A DNA stretch of 64,000 nt from Solirubrobacter deserti. GTDB lineage: Bacteria; Actinomycetota; Thermoleophilia; Solirubrobacterales; Solirubrobacteraceae. Location of the stretch: positions 1 to 64,000 of the forward strand of contig NZ_QPKJ02000010.1 in the NCBI RefSeq assembly GCF_003344625.1, given 5' to 3'. A model generated the notes under the pieces. That model was not told the DNA's origin. It saw only the letters and a program-made list of their open reading frames with translations, and did not search any database. Made by a program: the position numbers and the translations under genes. This document shows, in pieces, positions 37,135 to 45,229 of this stretch (position 1 is its first letter; each line of letters opens with the position of its first letter).

Positions 37135-38655
37135 ATGTCTCATCGCAGAGCGCTCATCCTGGGCGCGCTTGCGGCATCGTTGTGCGCGCCCTCTACGGCG
37201 TTCGGCCTCGACGAGGTCAACTCCAAGAAGCTGCGTGACGCCGTCACCGTCAACGGCATCCTCCAGCACGAGCGCGCGTTCCAGGCGATCGCCAACGCCA
37301 ACGACGGAACCCGAGCGTCGGGGACGCCGGGCTACGAGGCGTCGATCCAGTACGTCAAGCAGCGCCTGGTCAGGGCCGGCTACCGCGTGCGCGAGCAGGA
37401 GTTCACGTTCCCGTTCTTCCGGGAGCTCGCACCCGCGGTCGCGTCGCAGGTCTCGCCGACCCCGAAGGACTACACCGTCGACACGTTCGAGTACTCGGGC
37501 AGCGGTGACGTCACCGCCAAGCTCCAGGCGGTGCGCGGCATCACGATCCCGCCGCCCGCCGAGCCGGGCACGACCCCCGCGGGGTGCACGGCCGCCGACT
37601 TCACCGGCTTCACGGCCGGCAACATCGCGCTCATCCAGCGCGGCACGTGCGACTTCGGCCTCAAGGCCCGGAACGCCAAGGCCGCCGGAGCGGTCGGCGT
37701 GATCATCTTCAACGAGGGCCAGGAAGGGCGCACCGGCCTGCCGGCCGGCACGCTCGGCGAGCCGATCGACATCCCCGTTGTCGGGATGACGTTCGAGGAC
37801 GGCGCCGCGCTCTACCAGCAGCTCCAGGGCGCTGAGGTCACGATGCACATCACGACCTCCACCGAGGCCGATCTCGACGCCACCACCAAGAACCTGATCG
37901 CCGACACCCGTGAGGGCAACGCGGACGAGACCGTCGTCGTCGGCGCGCACTTGGACAGCGTCGTCGAAGGGCCGGGTATCAACGACAACGGCTCCGGCAG
38001 CGCCGGCATCCTCGAGATCGCCGAGGCCATGAGCGAGCAGAACATCAAGCCCCGCCGCGCCGTGCGTTTCGCGTTCTTCGGCGCCGAGGAGTCCGGCCTG
38101 CTGGGCTCCGAGCACTACGTCTCGACCTTGCCCGCGAACCAGCTGGGCCAGATCTACGCGAACCTGAACTTCGACATGATCGGTTCGCCCAACTACGTCC
38201 GCTTCGTCTACGACGGCGACGGAAGCGACAGCGAGCCGGCCGGTCCTCCCGGCTCGGGCGAGATCGAGAGCATCTTTACGCGCTACTTCGCGTCGCAGGG
38301 CCTGGCGTCCGAGCCGACCGAGTTCAGCGGCCGGTCCGACTACGGCCCGTTCATCGCCGTCGGCATCCCCGCCGGCGGGTTGTTCACCGGCGCGGAGGGC
38401 GTCAAGACCCCCGAGCAGGCCGCGATCTACGGCGGCACCGCCGGCGAGTGGTACGACCCCTGTTACCACCAGGCGTGCGACACGATGAACCACCTCAATG
38501 TGAACGCGCTCAACGAGATGGGCGACGCCGCCGCGCACGCGACCCTGGTGCTGGCCAAGTCGAGGACCGGGCTCTTCCCGGACGGTTCCCGCAAGGCCGC
38601 CCGCGACAAGTCCAAGGCCAAGAAGTTCGACTTGCACTCACACGCCGCTCGCTGA
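37135..38655 (+). CDS. secreted M28 family metallopeptidase with PA domain (copy 1)
   Basis: A protein of 506 residues. Signal peptide (ALILGALAASLCAPSTAFG), a short lead domain, a PA insert about 145-255 (IALIQRGTCDFGLKARNAKAAGAVGVIIFN), then the M28 zinc catalytic core: VVVGAHLDSV (His), GINDNGSGSAG (bridging Asp), FGAEESGLLGSEHY (catalytic Glu pair), NFDMIGSPNY (Asp) and the late CYHQACDTMNHL (His). All ligands of a di-zinc aminopeptidase are present. It should act outside the cell on peptides. The start is set by GGGAGATTGAGG eight bases upstream. A paralogue with the same layout lies inverted at 49420-51006. Followed by tRNA-His. Confidence 0.93.
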   Translation: MSHRRALILGALAASLCAPSTAFGLDEVNSKKLRDAVTVNGILQHERAFQAIANANDGTRASGTPGYEASIQYVKQRLVRAGYRVREQEFTFPFFRELAPAVASQVSPTPKDYTVDTFEYSGSGDVTAKLQAVRGITIPPPAEPGTTPAGCTAADFTGFTAGNIALIQRGTCDFGLKARNAKAAGAVGVIIFNEGQEGRTGLPAGTLGEPIDIPVVGMTFEDGAALYQQLQGAEVTMHITTSTEADLDATTKNLIADTREGNADETVVVGAHLDSVVEGPGINDNGSGSAGILEIAEAMSEQNIKPRRAVRFAFFGAEESGLLGSEHYVSTLPANQLGQIYANLNFDMIGSPNYVRFVYDGDGSDSEPAGPPGSGEIESIFTRYFASQGLASEPTEFSGRSDYGPFIAVGIPAGGLFTGAEGVKTPEQAAIYGGTAGEWYDPCYHQACDTMNHLNVNALNEMGDAAAHATLVLAKSRTGLFPDGSRKAARDKSKAKKFDLHSHAAR

Positions 38656-38800
38656 GCGACCGGCTGATCCGCTCGCGGCCCATCCGGGCCACGAGCGGGT
38701 CGAGCGGGTGCAGCGACCCGGGTTCGATTCCCCGCTCCCGTCTGCTCCGACCAACTCGCCGCGGACCCTGGCGTTCACACCGCTAGACTGCCCAGCGCTT

Positions 38801-38874
38801 GGTGGGCGTAGCTCAGTTGGTAGAGCTCCGGGTTGTGGTCCCGGCGGCCGCGGGTTCGAGTCCCGTCGCTCACC
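38801..38874 (+). tRNA. tRNA-His (anticodon GTG)
   Basis: Full cloverleaf: acceptor GTGGGCG (38802-38808) pairs with CGCTCAC (38867-38873) through one G-U pair; D arm GCTC-AGTTGGTA-GAGC; anticodon stem CCGGG/CCCGG with loop TTGTGGT, anticodon GTG; T arm GCGGG-TTCGAGT-CCCGT. The extra G at -1 required by histidyl-tRNA synthetase is encoded (38801), facing the discriminator C at 38874. CCA is not encoded. Its 3' half is duplicated at 49258-49303. Confidence 0.96.
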
Positions 38875-38879
38875 CCTCA
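38834..38879 (+). repeat. direct repeat, left copy (3' half of tRNA-His)
   Basis: Starts in the anticodon loop and ends five bases past the discriminator base. Matches 49258-49303 at 43 of 46 positions by direct comparison. Confidence 0.85.
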
Positions 38880-38902
38880 GAAACCCCTGCAAACGGGGTT
38901 TC
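38880..38902 (+). terminator. terminator hairpin after tRNA-His
   Basis: GAAACCCC, seven-base loop, GGGGTTTC: eight perfect base pairs directly behind the tRNA, with only a weak T-run after it. The rest of 38903-39135 shows no gene. Confidence 0.6.
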
Positions 38903-39135
38903 CTGCGTTAAAGGGGGACCGGTCGGTCCGCCGCGATGGGGTCCGAACGGGGACCGTTTCTGATGCAACTACCGCCGGGACCCGGGCCGAAGCAGAGGGT
39001 GCTGAGCCCTCGACACGTTCCGCGGGGATGAGGCCGACCTCAACCTGGCCCTCAATGCGGACCTGACGAAGACGACCCGCGGGGGGCGTGCCAGGTTCGC
39101 CCGCGGGGTGTTGAGAGACCTCCCACGCTGTGTAG

Positions 39136-39164
39136 TTGACAGGTTCCCGGGGGACGTCTACTGT
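39136..39164 (+). promoter_or_regulatory. sigma-70-type promoter for the second M28 peptidase gene
   Basis: TTGACA (39136-39141), 17 bases, TACTGT (39159-39164): a perfect -35 and acceptable -10 at ideal spacing. The leader to the ATG at 39232 is about 60 bases and ends with GGAGGGGT as ribosome site. Confidence 0.65.
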
Positions 39165-39231
39165 CGGCGAGGGTCTCCGGAGACGCAGAAGGACTGGTTC
39201 TGCGCCGACCGGCTACATCACGGAGGGGTCA

Positions 39232-41490
39232 ATGAAACACGCGCTACGGATGGCGACGGCGACAGCCGCCATTGGGGCGTTCGGCATCTTTGCCGGTCCT
39301 GCGACCGCGCAGACGCCAAAGCCGAGCTACTACGACGAGCTCGTCGGCAATCTCGACGCGGCCAACTCGTTCGAGACCGTCCGTCACCTCGCTGATGACA
39401 TCGGCGGCCGCTTCTCTGGCACGCGCCAGGAGGACCAGGCCGCCGACTGGCTGAAGCAGCAGATGGACGGGTTCGGATATCAGACCAAGATCGACCAGTA
39501 CCACGGGTCGGCGACGACTTCGTCGGGCGTGGTTCGCTCGCCGGACACCAAGCTGTATCCCGGTCCGACCTGGATCATGCGTGCCGCCGGCAACTCGCGG
39601 ATGACCGGGTACGACAATCCGGTCAGCGGCGAGGTCATCTGGATCAACAACAGCGGTGCCAGCGCGGCTGACTTCCCGGCTTCGACCACCGGCAAGATCG
39701 CGGCGATCAACAACGTCACGGGCGCGGCGCGTGACACGGCGGTCGTCAACGCTGTGGCAGCGGGCGCGATCGGCGTGATCAACATGGGCACCGGCGCGTC
39801 ACCGCAGGGAGCGTTCACGCTCACCGCCCCGGCCGCCATCCCGGTGGTGTCCTCCGCCGACGTGCAGTCGGACACGATCAAGGAGCTCTTGTGCGCTCCG
39901 GGTCCTGACGGCTCGGTGTTTGCCCCGCACGCGGGCGGTACCGTCGGGCCGACGCAGAACGGCCCCTGGTGCGCCGAGCAGAAGAAGTTGACGCTGACGA
40001 TCGCAACCGAGACCGTCACCGCCAACGCGGCGGCCACCGTTGACGCTCCCGGCCTGTCGACTCGCGCGGTGATCACCGCGGAGAAGCAGGCGGTCGGCGA
40101 TGTCTTCGACACGGCGCCGATCGTCGGCATGGGTGGTCACATCGACTCGACGTTCGGCTCGCCGGGCGCGCATGACGACGCCACTGGTCAGGGCATCTGG
40201 CTGGAAGTCGCGCGCGTCATGAAGAACGTGCCGCTCGACAAGGAGATCCGCTTCGGCGGCTTCGGCGGCGAGGAGCAGGGCCTGACCGGTTCCACCGCGT
40301 GGGGCAACGATCACCTCTATGTCAGCTCTGATCACGACAACAACCCGCTGACGTCGAACCAGGTCGCCACCCCGCGTACGCAGAGCGCTGAGGCCAAGCG
40401 CTACATCGGCCAGTGGCAGATGGACATGACCGGCACGACTTTCGCTCCCGCCAAGCTGTGGGCGCTGACGGTCGACGGCAGGCCCAACCGCGTGACCGAC
40501 GAGGCGTTCAAAGCCGCTCAGCGCAGCGGCATCACGACCGGTCCCGGCGGCTACTTCGATCAGTGCAAGCTGTCGCAGTCCGACCACGTGCCGTTCCACA
40601 ACGCCGGCATCCCGGCGGCGCTGTTCATCCATCTCGATTACCGCAAGGCGCCCAGCGGCCTGTGCGCGACCGGTACCGGCTCGAATTGCACCGGTTGCAG
40701 CTACAACATCGAGCCCGTGTACCACACGGCGCGTGACGCGATGGACAACGTCTCGCAGGTCTACCTGCAGGAGCAGCTCGACGTCATCGGCGCCTCCTAC
40801 ATCTGGAACGCGCTCAACAAGGTCGACGTCAACGTCACCAACGGTTCCGGTCAGCCATCACCCGGGGCGAGAGTGCTCGCCGACTGCGGCGACGGCGTGC
40901 GTGACTTCGGCGCCACCGACTCGGCCGGCTACCTCGAGGTCCGCGTCCCGCACGCCACCTGCGATTTCAAGGTCGCCAACGGCACGGCCACCGGCCTCGC
41001 CGATGACGTCGCGGTGACCGGCGATCGCGCGCTGGCGGTCTCGATGACGAGCGCCGACGGCACTGTGGCCGGATCGGTCCCGGCGTCGCTGTCGCTGTCG
41101 CTGGGCACGCCGGCCCCGTTCCAGCCGTTCGTGCCGGGTGTGGGCGCCACCTACGAGGCGTCGGCCCTGGCGAACGTGACCTCGTCGGCCGGCGAAGCGG
41201 TGCTCTCGGTCGCCGACCCGAGCACGGACCACACCGGCCACCTGGTCAACGGCGCGTTCTTCCTGCCGCAGCCGCTGCAGGCCCGCGCTCGCAACGCCGC
41301 CAACACCGGCACCGCGTACAAGACCATCGGCTCCAGCGCCTCGCCGCTGAACCTGCTGGCCTACAGCGGCCCGGTGTCCAATGACACCGTGACGCTCGGC
41401 TTCAGCCAGCTGATCAACTCGAATGACGCGCTGCGCACGGGTGCCTACAGCAAGACGCTGACCTTCACGCTCAGCACCACCAACCCGTAG
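39232..41490 (+). CDS. secreted M28-type metallopeptidase with C-terminal accessory domains
   Basis: A protein of 752 residues. Signal peptide MKHALRMATATAAIGAFGIFAGPATAQ; catalytic domain with a PA-like insert (IAAINNVTGAARDTAVVNAVAAGAIGVIN) and zinc ligands GMGGHIDSTFGSPGAHDDATGQG, FGGEEQGLTGSTAW, QWQMDMTG and the late YHTARDAMDN. After about residue 530 come a carboxypeptidase-regulatory-like beta domain (NVTNGSGQPSPGARVLADC) and a C-terminal module ending RTGAYSKTLTFTLSTTNP, which is common on exported actinobacterial proteins. It should degrade peptides outside the cell. It differs clearly from the other two M28 proteins in this window. GGAGGGGT upstream of the ATG fixes the start; an open frame upstream is not used. 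Confidence 0.9.
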   Translation: MKHALRMATATAAIGAFGIFAGPATAQTPKPSYYDELVGNLDAANSFETVRHLADDIGGRFSGTRQEDQAADWLKQQMDGFGYQTKIDQYHGSATTSSGVVRSPDTKLYPGPTWIMRAAGNSRMTGYDNPVSGEVIWINNSGASAADFPASTTGKIAAINNVTGAARDTAVVNAVAAGAIGVINMGTGASPQGAFTLTAPAAIPVVSSADVQSDTIKELLCAPGPDGSVFAPHAGGTVGPTQNGPWCAEQKKLTLTIATETVTANAAATVDAPGLSTRAVITAEKQAVGDVFDTAPIVGMGGHIDSTFGSPGAHDDATGQGIWLEVARVMKNVPLDKEIRFGGFGGEEQGLTGSTAWGNDHLYVSSDHDNNPLTSNQVATPRTQSAEAKRYIGQWQMDMTGTTFAPAKLWALTVDGRPNRVTDEAFKAAQRSGITTGPGGYFDQCKLSQSDHVPFHNAGIPAALFIHLDYRKAPSGLCATGTGSNCTGCSYNIEPVYHTARDAMDNVSQVYLQEQLDVIGASYIWNALNKVDVNVTNGSGQPSPGARVLADCGDGVRDFGATDSAGYLEVRVPHATCDFKVANGTATGLADDVAVTGDRALAVSMTSADGTVAGSVPASLSLSLGTPAPFQPFVPGVGATYEASALANVTSSAGEAVLSVADPSTDHTGHLVNGAFFLPQPLQARARNAANTGTAYKTIGSSASPLNLLAYSGPVSNDTVTLGFSQLINSNDALRTGAYSKTLTFTLSTTNP

Positions 41491-41540
41491 TAGACGGCGG
41501 GAAGGAGGGGCGGCGCCTCATCGCCGCTCCTCCCCGCCTC

Positions 41541-41880
41541 CTACTCGTACTGCAGGGCGTTGAGCACGTCCCGGCGGCGATCGCCACCGTCGTGAACACG
41601 GCGAGCTCCGCCAGCGGGCAGGCAGCTCCAGGCAGACCCGTCCTTCGGAGCGCCTGGGTGATCAAACCGCCGGGACGGGCCGAGCGGGATGCCCATCGCG
41701 GCCCCGTTCAGCGCGGTGATGCTGCTCTCCTGGCGGATCGTGCGCGCGCCTGTCGACGTGTCATGCCTACGCGCGCAGCATCCCGAGCTCACGCGTGCGC
41801 TCGTGGACGGCCAGCACGCGCGTGTTGACGAGCCCAAACAGACTCACGGCGAACTCGGAGACCGTCGCGCCGATCAGCCA
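41541..41880 (-). pseudogene. remnant of an FtsX/MacB-family ABC transporter permease
   Basis: Leftward, three frames together spell the C-terminus of an FtsX-type permease: LFGLVNTRVLAVHERTRELGMLRA, then TIRQESSITALNGAAMGIPLG, then LAELAVFTTVAIAAG, and finally VLNALQYE and a stop at 41541, which is how these permeases end. The pieces need at least two frameshifts and parts of TM segments are missing. The rest of the gene and its ATPase partner are absent; weak traces may extend to about 42070. A decayed passenger gene inside the candidate island. Confidence 0.7.
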
Positions 41881-42419
41881 TTTCGTAACGAGCCGATCGC
41901 CGGCGCCCCGTTTGGAGCAGCCTGGTCGTCAGGCACGCGAATGTCCGGCGCGGGATCAGCTCGTCGACGCAGGGTGGCAGCCACGAGCATTGCCCTACAG
42001 CGCGATCCGATCAACCTCCCCGGCGGCGCCCTTGCGCAGGTCGCGAGACCTGGCCGGCGGCAGCAAGGCTTGACGTGCAGTACCGGCGAGGGTTCTGGGT
42101 GCTGAGTCGTCACAACGCCAGTCGGAAGTAGAGCTTTTCGCGGATTTCACCACTTCGCCGCCGGCCGTAGTCGGCGCTGCTCCGTTGCATGGAAACCAGC
42201 AGTCACGCTGGCCGGCTTATCCGGAACAGCGCGGACTGCGTAATCCGGGTTTGCTCGTCATCGTTCCGGCCAGGGCGCGGTATCCCGAATCAACCCTTTC
42301 GCCCCCAGCAGTCGTCTCGCGTGGCGCGCCCTCGTTGTCCGCCGTTAGTCCGTGCCGTGTCCGGGCGGACGACCGGCGCAGAGGAGGACGCCGTACCGAC
42401 CTCTATCACTAAGTTGGTC
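41881..42419. other. gene-free stretch inside the candidate island
   Basis: I see no supported gene in this 540-base stretch. The left part may hold a few more degraded codons of the permease above; the right part, with a short inverted element around 42200-42290 (CCGGCTTATCCGGAAC, then TAATCCGGG), does not code. Confidence 0.5.
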
Positions 42420-42449
42420 TTGAACACTCCGCCCCTGACGGGATAGGGT
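42420..42449 (+). promoter_or_regulatory. promoter of the NUDIX/radical SAM/HD cassette, leaderless
   Basis: TTGAAC (42420-42425), 18 bases, TAGGGT (42444-42449). The ATG at 42456 follows after six bases, so translation should start at the 5' end of the message. The three genes overlap, so this is probably the promoter for all. Confidence 0.5.
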
Positions 42450-42455
42450 CACGCA

Positions 42456-43163
42456 ATGTGGCTCCGCTACGCACGGTACGCGGGCGGCGTCGTCGCCGTA
42501 AGCGTCGCGCTGAACCTTGTGGCGAGCTGGCTGGAGGTGTCGTGGGCGCCAGCGAAGCGGGTGTCCGTCGCTCTCGTCGGACTCGGGCTGCTTGCCGTTG
42601 GGCTCGTGCAAGGGATACGCAGCGTCTACAGTTGGCTACGTGGTGGGCGATACGCGGTCGAGGCCATAGTCCTCGACGAGCAGCATCACCTCATGCTGTA
42701 CTGGCACCACTTCCATCAGCGGTTTCTTCCGCCGGGCGGACGTATGGGCCGGCTGGAGCTACCCCACATCGCCATCAGGCACCGTCTTGCCGAGCGCGTC
42801 GGTCTTAGCGACTCTCAATACGAATTTGATCCCCGCTTTCAGGCGGTGGACGTCAGGGAATCGCCCTTTCTCGGTCGCGTCCGTCGAGTGCCAGCACCCT
42901 TCTTAGTGCAGGTCGAAAGCCACAATCAACGGCGTTTGGTCCGGCTCCATTACGACTTCATCTACGTTCTTCGGACACTAGGCCCGTATCAGCCACCACC
43001 CAGCGCAGACGTCGTCTGGACGAACGTGTGCTTCGTGGACCTCGCGACGCTCGAGAACATGGTGCAGAACGCCGAGACGTTCCCGGACGTTCTAGATGCG
43101 TACAAGCGCGTGCTTCGGGTCCTGACCGGTCCACACGTCCACGGGGAGCCAGGCGCATCGTGA
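42456..43163 (+). CDS. membrane protein with degenerate NUDIX-like domain
   Basis: A protein of 235 residues. Two N-terminal TM helices (about residues 9-27 and 34-55) lead into a cytosolic domain. Around residues 90-115, PPGGRMGRLELPHIAIRHRLAERVGL follows the NUDIX box spacing GxxxxxE...GU, but the REUxEE glutamates that bind metal are replaced (HRLAER). So it has a NUDIX fold with a probably altered or lost hydrolase centre and may bind a nucleotide-like ligand instead. Strands such as LVRLHYDFIYVLRT fit the fold. First gene of an overlapping trio with a radical SAM enzyme and an HD phosphohydrolase; codon use is less G+C-rich than in the neighbouring core genes. Confidence 0.65.
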   Translation: MWLRYARYAGGVVAVSVALNLVASWLEVSWAPAKRVSVALVGLGLLAVGLVQGIRSVYSWLRGGRYAVEAIVLDEQHHLMLYWHHFHQRFLPPGGRMGRLELPHIAIRHRLAERVGLSDSQYEFDPRFQAVDVRESPFLGRVRRVPAPFLVQVESHNQRRLVRLHYDFIYVLRTLGPYQPPPSADVVWTNVCFVDLATLENMVQNAETFPDVLDAYKRVLRVLTGPHVHGEPGAS

Positions 43164-44140
43164 TCCGCGTGCGTTTCGATCCGCGGCACAAGCTGGCGTC
43201 CAAAGACCCCATCCCGAGGGGCGTTGAGGTGGTCAACGACTCAGCTACGGTCGCGGCAGAGTCGGAAAAGGGCGTTTCCGCGTGGGCAATCGACAACCGC
43301 CTGAGGCCACTCTTCGGCGAGAGATGGTCGGTTGCAACGGAGCGTCCGCTATTTCATCTCGTCTCAGTCGAGACGCAATCTGGCTGCAACTACTCCTGTC
43401 ATTTCTGCGGGGTGGCGCGGACTGTTGACCCGCGCCCACCCGGCCAGATGAGTTGGCTGAACATCAACAAGATCGCCGACGAGCTCGGGGAGATCGACTA
43501 TGACGGCCGAGTGGCACTGTTCGGGAACAATGAGCCGCTGCTGGACTCGAGGATTGTCGACATAGTCCGCACGTTTCGCAAGAGGGTCCCAGCCGCTGAC
43601 ATCAGGCTCCTGACGAACGGAGCGCTCTTGAACCCGGATCTTGCCGTCGCGCTGTTCCGTGCTGGGCTTGATTGCCTCGTAGTCAACAACTACACGGACG
43701 GAGTGCGGCTTACTCGCCGCGTCCGGGACCTCATCGCGGTGTCGGAGCGCTTCGCTTCGTATGATCTCCGGATCAGCGTCCGTGAGCGCGACGAAATCTT
43801 GACCAGTCGCGCCGGCACGGCCCCGAACAAACCGCAGCCAGCAGGACCGGCACGAGGGTTCTGCGCCTTACCGTTTACCGACCTCCACGTCTCCTACACC
43901 GGTGACGTCAATCTGTGTTGCTTTGATGCGCACAACCGGTCGTCGTTGGGGAGTCTTGCAACACAAGACCTATTGCAGATCTGGAACTCAGCTGCGTTCA
44001 CCGCTCATCGAGAACGACTCCTGCTAGGCGATCGTTCAGGCTTCCCGCTGTGTGCGGCGTGTGACTTCGACGGCTTCCGTTCCCCCACGCGCAGCGATCC
44101 GCCCATGATCCGTGCCGACCTTGTGGGCCTCGATGAGTAG
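43160..44140 (+). CDS. radical SAM/SPASM enzyme
   Basis: A protein of 326 residues starting at a GTG that overlaps the previous stop (GTGA). The radical SAM cluster is CNYSCHFC (Cys 76, 80, 83), followed by strands of the partial TIM barrel (RVALFGNNEPLLD, IRLLTNGALLN, CLVVNNYTDG). The C-terminal SPASM-type region carries six cysteines: GFCALPF, NLCCFDAHN and CAACDFDG, to hold one or two auxiliary 4Fe-4S clusters. Such enzymes modify peptides, or in some cases small molecules and nucleotides. No precursor peptide gene is seen nearby, and the flanking NUDIX-like and HD proteins point to a nucleotide-type substrate (inference). Confidence 0.88.
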   Translation: MIRVRFDPRHKLASKDPIPRGVEVVNDSATVAAESEKGVSAWAIDNRLRPLFGERWSVATERPLFHLVSVETQSGCNYSCHFCGVARTVDPRPPGQMSWLNINKIADELGEIDYDGRVALFGNNEPLLDSRIVDIVRTFRKRVPAADIRLLTNGALLNPDLAVALFRAGLDCLVVNNYTDGVRLTRRVRDLIAVSERFASYDLRISVRERDEILTSRAGTAPNKPQPAGPARGFCALPFTDLHVSYTGDVNLCCFDAHNRSSLGSLATQDLLQIWNSAAFTAHRERLLLGDRSGFPLCAACDFDGFRSPTRSDPPMIRADLVGLDE

Positions 44141-44780
44141 TTTCCGTACCTCCCACACCGCTGTGGTTGCCGCCACCGAGACTCATGTGAAGAGTCGCCT
44201 TGCAGGCGACACGACAGGGCATGACTGGTGGCACGTCGACCGTGTCCGCAGGATTGGCATGCGGATAGCGTCGGCCGAAGGCGCCGACATAGAAGTCGTT
44301 GAACTGGCCACCTTGCTTCACGACATCTCGGATCACAAGTTCAATGGCGGAGACTATGAACGCGGTCCTCGTGAGGCTGCCGAGTTTCTGATTAGGGCCG
44401 GCGAGCCCGCAACGGTCGCGATGGCAGTCGCCTCCGCGATTCGATCCACGTCGTGGTCGGGCAGAGATCAGGACGGCCCGACTCTTAGCCTTGAGGCGCA
44501 GGTCGTCCAAGACGCTGACCGCCTCGACGCGATCGGTGCGATCGGGATCGGGCGTGCGTTTGCCTACGGCGGATACGCACAGCAGCCGATGCATGATCCT
44601 TGCGCCCTCGACCCAAGTACCGCAAATACCGTCATTGCCCACTTCTACGAGAAGCTTCTCCGGGTGAAGGACCGCCTACACACTCAGACGGCGAAGCAGA
44701 TCGCGACTGCAAGAGACGCGTACATGCGCAATTTTCTCCAGAGATTCTACGAGGAGTGGAACGCGGACGACAGCCCGTGA
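44133..44780 (+). CDS. HD-domain phosphohydrolase
   Basis: A protein of 215 residues with the metal-binding HD set: HDWWH (His 30, His 34), LLHDISDHKF (His 63-Asp 64) and QDADRLDAIGAIGIGR (Asp near 130). This is the YedJ/YpgQ-like single-domain HD group, which dephosphorylate nucleotides or similar compounds. The ATG lies eight bases inside the radical SAM gene's end, so the three cassette proteins are translated together. Gene length is typical. The region has lower G+C than the neighbouring core genes, in line with acquired cargo. Substrate unknown. Confidence 0.88.
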   Translation: MSSFRTSHTAVVAATETHVKSRLAGDTTGHDWWHVDRVRRIGMRIASAEGADIEVVELATLLHDISDHKFNGGDYERGPREAAEFLIRAGEPATVAMAVASAIRSTSWSGRDQDGPTLSLEAQVVQDADRLDAIGAIGIGRAFAYGGYAQQPMHDPCALDPSTANTVIAHFYEKLLRVKDRLHTQTAKQIATARDAYMRNFLQRFYEEWNADDSP

Positions 44781-45229
44781 GGCGAAGGTCGCGAACGGAA
44801 CTGAGCCTTTGAAGAGATGTTGTCGGCAGGCGCCGGGAGGTCCGCTAGTTCGACGAAATTGCCGGGTTTCGCCCAGTGATTGCTGCCGCCCGGGTCCGGC
44901 AATCGGCGCGCCCGCGAATAGAGTCGACGTGCGCGTAGTCAGATCGCAGATCACGCGCCCCAGGACGACGGCCGCAGTCTCCTGGCCTGCGAAGCGACTT
45001 CTGCTTTGGACGAGAAGCAGAAGCAGCCCTTCTCGACGGTCTAGCCATTTCACACCGCCCCCGACGCGCTGCTGCCTTGCATGTGGCCGGCCCGACCTTG
45101 CGCCGATTGCCATCGGGTGCCTGGCTCCGAAAGCGAGGGGTAGTCGGCTAGGCGTGGCGGCCGCGCAGAACGCCGTATGCCAGGCGTTGTGACCAGCGAC
45201 CGGGGTCCGGTCACTTTGCGGTTCGCGGG
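44781..45229. other. intergenic stretch without a supported gene
   Basis: About 450 bases. Leftward and rightward frames here have no recognisable motif. It contains the hairpin element at 44999-45038. The convergent ends of the HD gene and the metallopeptidase gene meet here. Confidence 0.5.
44999..45038. repeat. hairpin element, copy 1
   Basis: TTCTGCTT, TGGACGAG, AAGCAGAA: eight perfect pairs. It and the 16 bases after it (ending TCTCGACG) resemble 46625-46665. The loop is conserved while two stem pairs change in both strands. Confidence 0.55.

Noticed and set aside
38700..38752. tRNA-like T-arm (CCGGGTTCGATTCC) just before tRNA-His
   Set aside because: One mismatch in the T stem and no matching 5' acceptor or anticodon arm upstream; possibly another tRNA 3' fragment, but not a gene.
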